Source of the DNA: Planctomycetia bacterium
GTDB taxonomy: Bacteria; Planctomycetota; UBA11346
Length of the DNA: 9,706 nt
Assembly: GCA_005801395.1 (NCBI GenBank)
Contig: SYDV01000283.1
Coordinates: 1-9,706, forward strand
Reading direction: 5' to 3'
A program made the translations under genes and the position numbers. Each line of letters begins with the position of its first letter. Within the stretch, counting starts at the first letter, position 1. Positions 7,657 through 9,706 of this stretch are shown here, in pieces. The notes under the pieces are model-generated. The model was not told the DNA's origin. It saw only the letters and a program-made list of their open reading frames with translations, and made no database searches.

Positions 7657-8385
7657 ATGTCCATCCTTCGTATCTGTGCCGTCACGGTTTTATTAGTTCC
7701 TACCCTGGTGCTGTGCGCAGCGGATAAACAATCGCGTGTAACGCCCGTGTCTTTGATTAATCAAACCATTCCGACGTACGGTGTGGTGAATCAAGTGCCG
7801 CATTACACGGATAGCCGTGCGAACACCCTTTATCTCGAAATTCATCAAGTATTGGCAGATGTTGAAAGCCACGTGATGTCAGGCAAATCAGTGGTCGCAA
7901 AACCAGTCGACCCGAAGAAAAAGAAAAATGATGACAAAGTAGGAGATGTCGCTGCGACGTCAGCGATTGGCGATGCGCGTTTAAGTGGCTTACTCAGTCG
8001 CTTAGTTGAATTGGATGCACTCATTACGTATCGCACGTATGTCGAACAATGGCAGATTGATAATAGTTTCTCGAGTTTGGCTCGTGCTGCTGAAATGCAG
8101 CTGCTCAGTGGATATGTGACCGCAGAAACGGCTGCCTCTGTGCAACAGGCTCGCGCGAAAGCCGCAGCGGAACCGAAAGTAGAAGCGCCGAAATCAGAAC
8201 CGAAAGTCAAAGCGCCTGAAATCGAAGCTCCAGCGGCACCAGCAGCTCCAGTTGCACCTCCGGTTGAAGCCCCAGCAGCTGAACCAGCTCCTGCGGTTGA
8301 AGCTCCAGCAGCTGAACCAGCTCCTGCGGTTGAAGCCCCAGCAGCTGAACCAGCTCCTGCGGTCGTTCCGCCGCCTGAATTATAA
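7657..8385 (+). CDS. Secreted protein with Pro/Ala/Glu-rich repeat tail, function unknown
   Basis: I do not recognise this 242-residue product. The start at 7657 is chosen because AGGAG (7645-7649) lies seven bases upstream and the first 22 residues form a signal peptide: Arg5, a hydrophobic core VTVLLVPTLVL, then CAA before Asp23. Cys20 is not in a proper lipobox (LVLC), so signal peptidase I processing is likelier than a lipoprotein. An in-frame ATG at 7615 would place 14 extra residues before the signal peptide. Residues 23-80 and 105-165 look folded and partly helical, separated by a lysine-rich stretch (PKKKKNDDK, 86-94). From about 171 the chain is low-complexity: two EPKV(E/K)AP units, then VEAPAAEPAPA three times (203-235), ending VVPPPEL. 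Such tails often span the periplasm or peptidoglycan, but that role is inferred. mnmA follows in the same direction, with a weak hairpin between. Confidence 0.8.
   Translation: MSILRICAVTVLLVPTLVLCAADKQSRVTPVSLINQTIPTYGVVNQVPHYTDSRANTLYLEIHQVLADVESHVMSGKSVVAKPVDPKKKKNDDKVGDVAATSAIGDARLSGLLSRLVELDALITYRTYVEQWQIDNSFSSLARAAEMQLLSGYVTAETAASVQQARAKAAAEPKVEAPKSEPKVKAPEIEAPAAPAAPVAPPVEAPAAEPAPAVEAPAAEPAPAVEAPAAEPAPAVVPPPEL
8263..8361 (+). repeat. 33-bp tandem repeat, three copies, in frame
   Basis: Three contiguous 33-bp units occupy 8263-8295, 8296-8328 and 8329-8361, each encoding VEAPAAEPAPA. Copies one and three are identical; copy two differs at one base, a synonymous GCC/GCT change. Because the unit is a multiple of three, gain or loss of copies would keep the frame, so tail length could vary between strains by replication slippage. 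Confidence 0.95.
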
Positions 8386-8412
8386 ATCATTGAGTTCCTT
8401 GATTCTAAGTAG

Positions 8413-8431
8413 CTGCGGAGTTTTGCCGCGG
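8413..8431 (+). terminator. Weak terminator-like hairpin before mnmA
   Basis: CTGCGG (8413-8418) and CCGCGG (8426-8431) form a 6-bp stem with one T-G wobble around AGTTTTG, followed by ACTTTTG. It may end the secreted-protein transcript. GCGGAG (8415-8420) can instead pair with CTCCGC (8466-8471), three bases before the mnmA ATG, so the arm has two possible partners. Both structures are short. Confidence 0.3.
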
Positions 8432-8474
8432 ACTTTTGTGGCTTATTGGTAAATAGCCTTACGGTCTCCGCCCC

Positions 8475-9581
8475 ATGGTACGCATCGTCGTTGGTATGAG
8501 TGGTGGTGTTGATTCGAGCCTCAGCGCAGCGCTGTTGGCTGAGCAGGGTCATCAAGTAGTTGGTGTGACCATGCAATTATGGCCATGCGCTGAGCAAGAT
8601 GGCGGCTTCACTCGCGAAGACTCGTGTTGTTCGCCGACCGAAACCATTGATGCCCGCGCCGTCGCCCAGGGTACCGGCATTAAGCATTATGTCGTTGATA
8701 TGGTGGACGGTTTTCGTGAAAGCGTGGTCGACGCATTTGTAGCTTCCTATGCCGCTGGCCAAACACCGAATCCATGCGTGCGCTGTAATGAAAAAGTTAA
8801 ATTTGGATCGCTCTGGGATTACGCGCAACGATTGGGGGCCAGCCAGGTTGCCACCGGACATTACGCACGTGTAACTCAGGTATTTGATCGCCATGTACTA
8901 CGTACGGCTGTTGATCGCAATAAAGACCAAACGTATTTTCTCTTTAGTTTAACTCAGGAACAATTGGCGGCGGCCCATTTTCCTGTTGGTCATATGACGA
9001 AAGAGGAAGTGCGAAATGCATCGCGTAGTCGTAAATTAGTTACTGCCGACAAACACGAATCGCAGGACATCTGTTTTATTGGTTCAGAAGGCGTCAGTGG
9101 TTTTTTACGTGAGCGAATTCCTGAAGCTTTTTATGAAGGAGAAATCGTTCATGAGAATGGTACCAAGCTTGGTACGCATCAGGGATTAGCCGCCTATACC
9201 ATAGGTCAGCGCAAAGGCTTGGGCGTAGCTTGGCATGAACCATTATTCGTAATTCGTCTGGATCATGACACGAACACCGTGGTCCTGGGTTCACGTGAAG
9301 CTTTATTAGTAGAAGAATTATTATTAACTGACTGCACGTGGCACCTGGGTGAAATACCAGCTAATGGTTTATCGTGTTTTGTCCGAACTCGTCATCGTGC
9401 CCGTCTCGTGCCCGCGATGATTACCCCACGGTTAGGTGTTGGCCCTACTGGTTTACCCAATGCGGTTGTGCGTTTCGCCGAGCCCCAACCTCGCACCAAT
9501 GCTGGACAGGCATGTGTGGCCTATGATGAAAAAGAAGATCTTTGCCTCGGTGGGGGTTGGGTGACGGCGGATGCCAAATAG
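8475..9581 (+). CDS. mnmA: tRNA-specific 2-thiouridylase MnmA
   Basis: This cytoplasmic enzyme uses ATP and a sulfur carrier to convert U34 to 2-thiouridine in tRNAs for Lys, Glu and Gln, supporting accurate decoding. The 368 residues are full length. The ATP pyrophosphatase loop GMSGGVDSS is at 7-15. ATGHYARV (126-133) and the KDQTYFLF block (150-157) are tRNA and ATP contacts known in the family. NPCVRCNEKVKFG (99-111) carries the expected nucleophile Cys104, and SQDICFIG (196-203) carries Cys200, the persulfide-bearing residue. GQRKGLG and CLGGGWV mark the C-terminal beta domains. Extra cysteines occur at 51, 52 and 101. The sequence is of the CVRCN/SQDICF type, not the E. coli DILCN/STGICF type. 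ATG 8475 is the first start after an in-frame TAG at 8454, but no Shine-Dalgarno is visible (CTCCGCCCC precedes it). Confidence 0.96.
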   Translation: MVRIVVGMSGGVDSSLSAALLAEQGHQVVGVTMQLWPCAEQDGGFTREDSCCSPTETIDARAVAQGTGIKHYVVDMVDGFRESVVDAFVASYAAGQTPNPCVRCNEKVKFGSLWDYAQRLGASQVATGHYARVTQVFDRHVLRTAVDRNKDQTYFLFSLTQEQLAAAHFPVGHMTKEEVRNASRSRKLVTADKHESQDICFIGSEGVSGFLRERIPEAFYEGEIVHENGTKLGTHQGLAAYTIGQRKGLGVAWHEPLFVIRLDHDTNTVVLGSREALLVEELLLTDCTWHLGEIPANGLSCFVRTRHRARLVPAMITPRLGVGPTGLPNAVVRFAEPQPRTNAGQACVAYDEKEDLCLGGGWVTADAK

Positions 9582-9642
9582 CAGTAGCGCAAAATGCTAG
9601 AATGTCGTATTAATCAAACTATTTGGAAAACAAATACATCGT

Positions 9643-9667
9643 GCTTTAGCCGACATAACGTTAAAGC
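9643..9667 (+). other. Hairpin downstream of mnmA
   Basis: GCTTTAGC (9643-9650) and GTTAAAGC (9660-9667) pair over 8 bp with one G-T wobble around a 9-nt loop, 62 bp after the mnmA stop. No U-tract follows on the plus strand, so terminator function is doubtful. The rest of the 125-bp tail of the window is AT-rich, and I find no gene in it. Confidence 0.3.
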
Positions 9668-9706
9668 CAAAATTAACAGTACAGTATTCTAGATGGTGTT
9701 GAGTCG

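Noticed and set aside
7845..8576. Minus-strand open frame of 243 codons opposite the secreted-protein gene
   Set aside because: Its Gly/Ala/Ser-rich content is the reverse reading of the Pro/Ala/Glu repeat. The plus-strand gene has a signal peptide and ribosome-binding site, so this frame is a shadow.
9582..9706. ACAGTACAGTATTCT near the right end as a LexA-like box
   Set aside because: The CTG-N10-CAG spacing of a LexA site is absent; it is only a short direct repeat of ACAGT.

Overview
The window reads as ordinary chromosomal DNA from a Gram-negative bacterium of moderate GC content. Genes lie on both strands, and I see no phage genes, transposase, integrase, CRISPR array, tRNA or rRNA. 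Taxonomy is uncertain. The MASE1-type sensor kinase and the secreted Ala/Pro-rich protein fit a free-living Gram-negative. The MnmA is of the type with NPCVRCN and SQDICF motifs. That differs from the E. coli type (DILCN, STGICF), so a typical gammaproteobacterium is not clearly supported.

Left part, minus strand. A membrane sensor histidine kinase (MASE1, two PAS domains, then the phosphoacceptor helix) runs off the left edge of the window. Upstream of it and reading the same way is a large stand-alone SNF2-family (Swi2/Snf2) ATPase/helicase. A terminator-like hairpin separates the two. One arm of that hairpin can also pair with a copy of the repeat lying against the GTG start of the kinase.

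Middle. Divergent from the SNF2 gene is pgl (6-phosphogluconolactonase), on the plus strand and with no other pentose-phosphate gene nearby. The gap between them holds a long imperfect dyad. Next comes a small multi-pass membrane protein whose first membrane segment is in a different reading frame from the rest, consistent with a frameshift at a T-run. It converges on an AEC-family (auxin efflux carrier-like) permease on the minus strand, with a strong hairpin between them.

Right part, plus strand. A signal-peptide protein of unknown function has a Pro/Ala/Glu-rich tail built on a 33-bp tandem repeat. It is followed by mnmA (tRNA U34 2-thiouridylase) and 125 bp of non-coding sequence. Apart from the kinase/SNF2 pair and the secreted protein/mnmA pair, neighbours are divergent or convergent, or have their own spacing and ribosome-binding site. 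I infer mostly independent transcription units, not one pathway. I found no convincing novel multi-gene system. The most useful leads are the frameshifted membrane gene, the competing hairpins before the kinase, and the divergent dyad.
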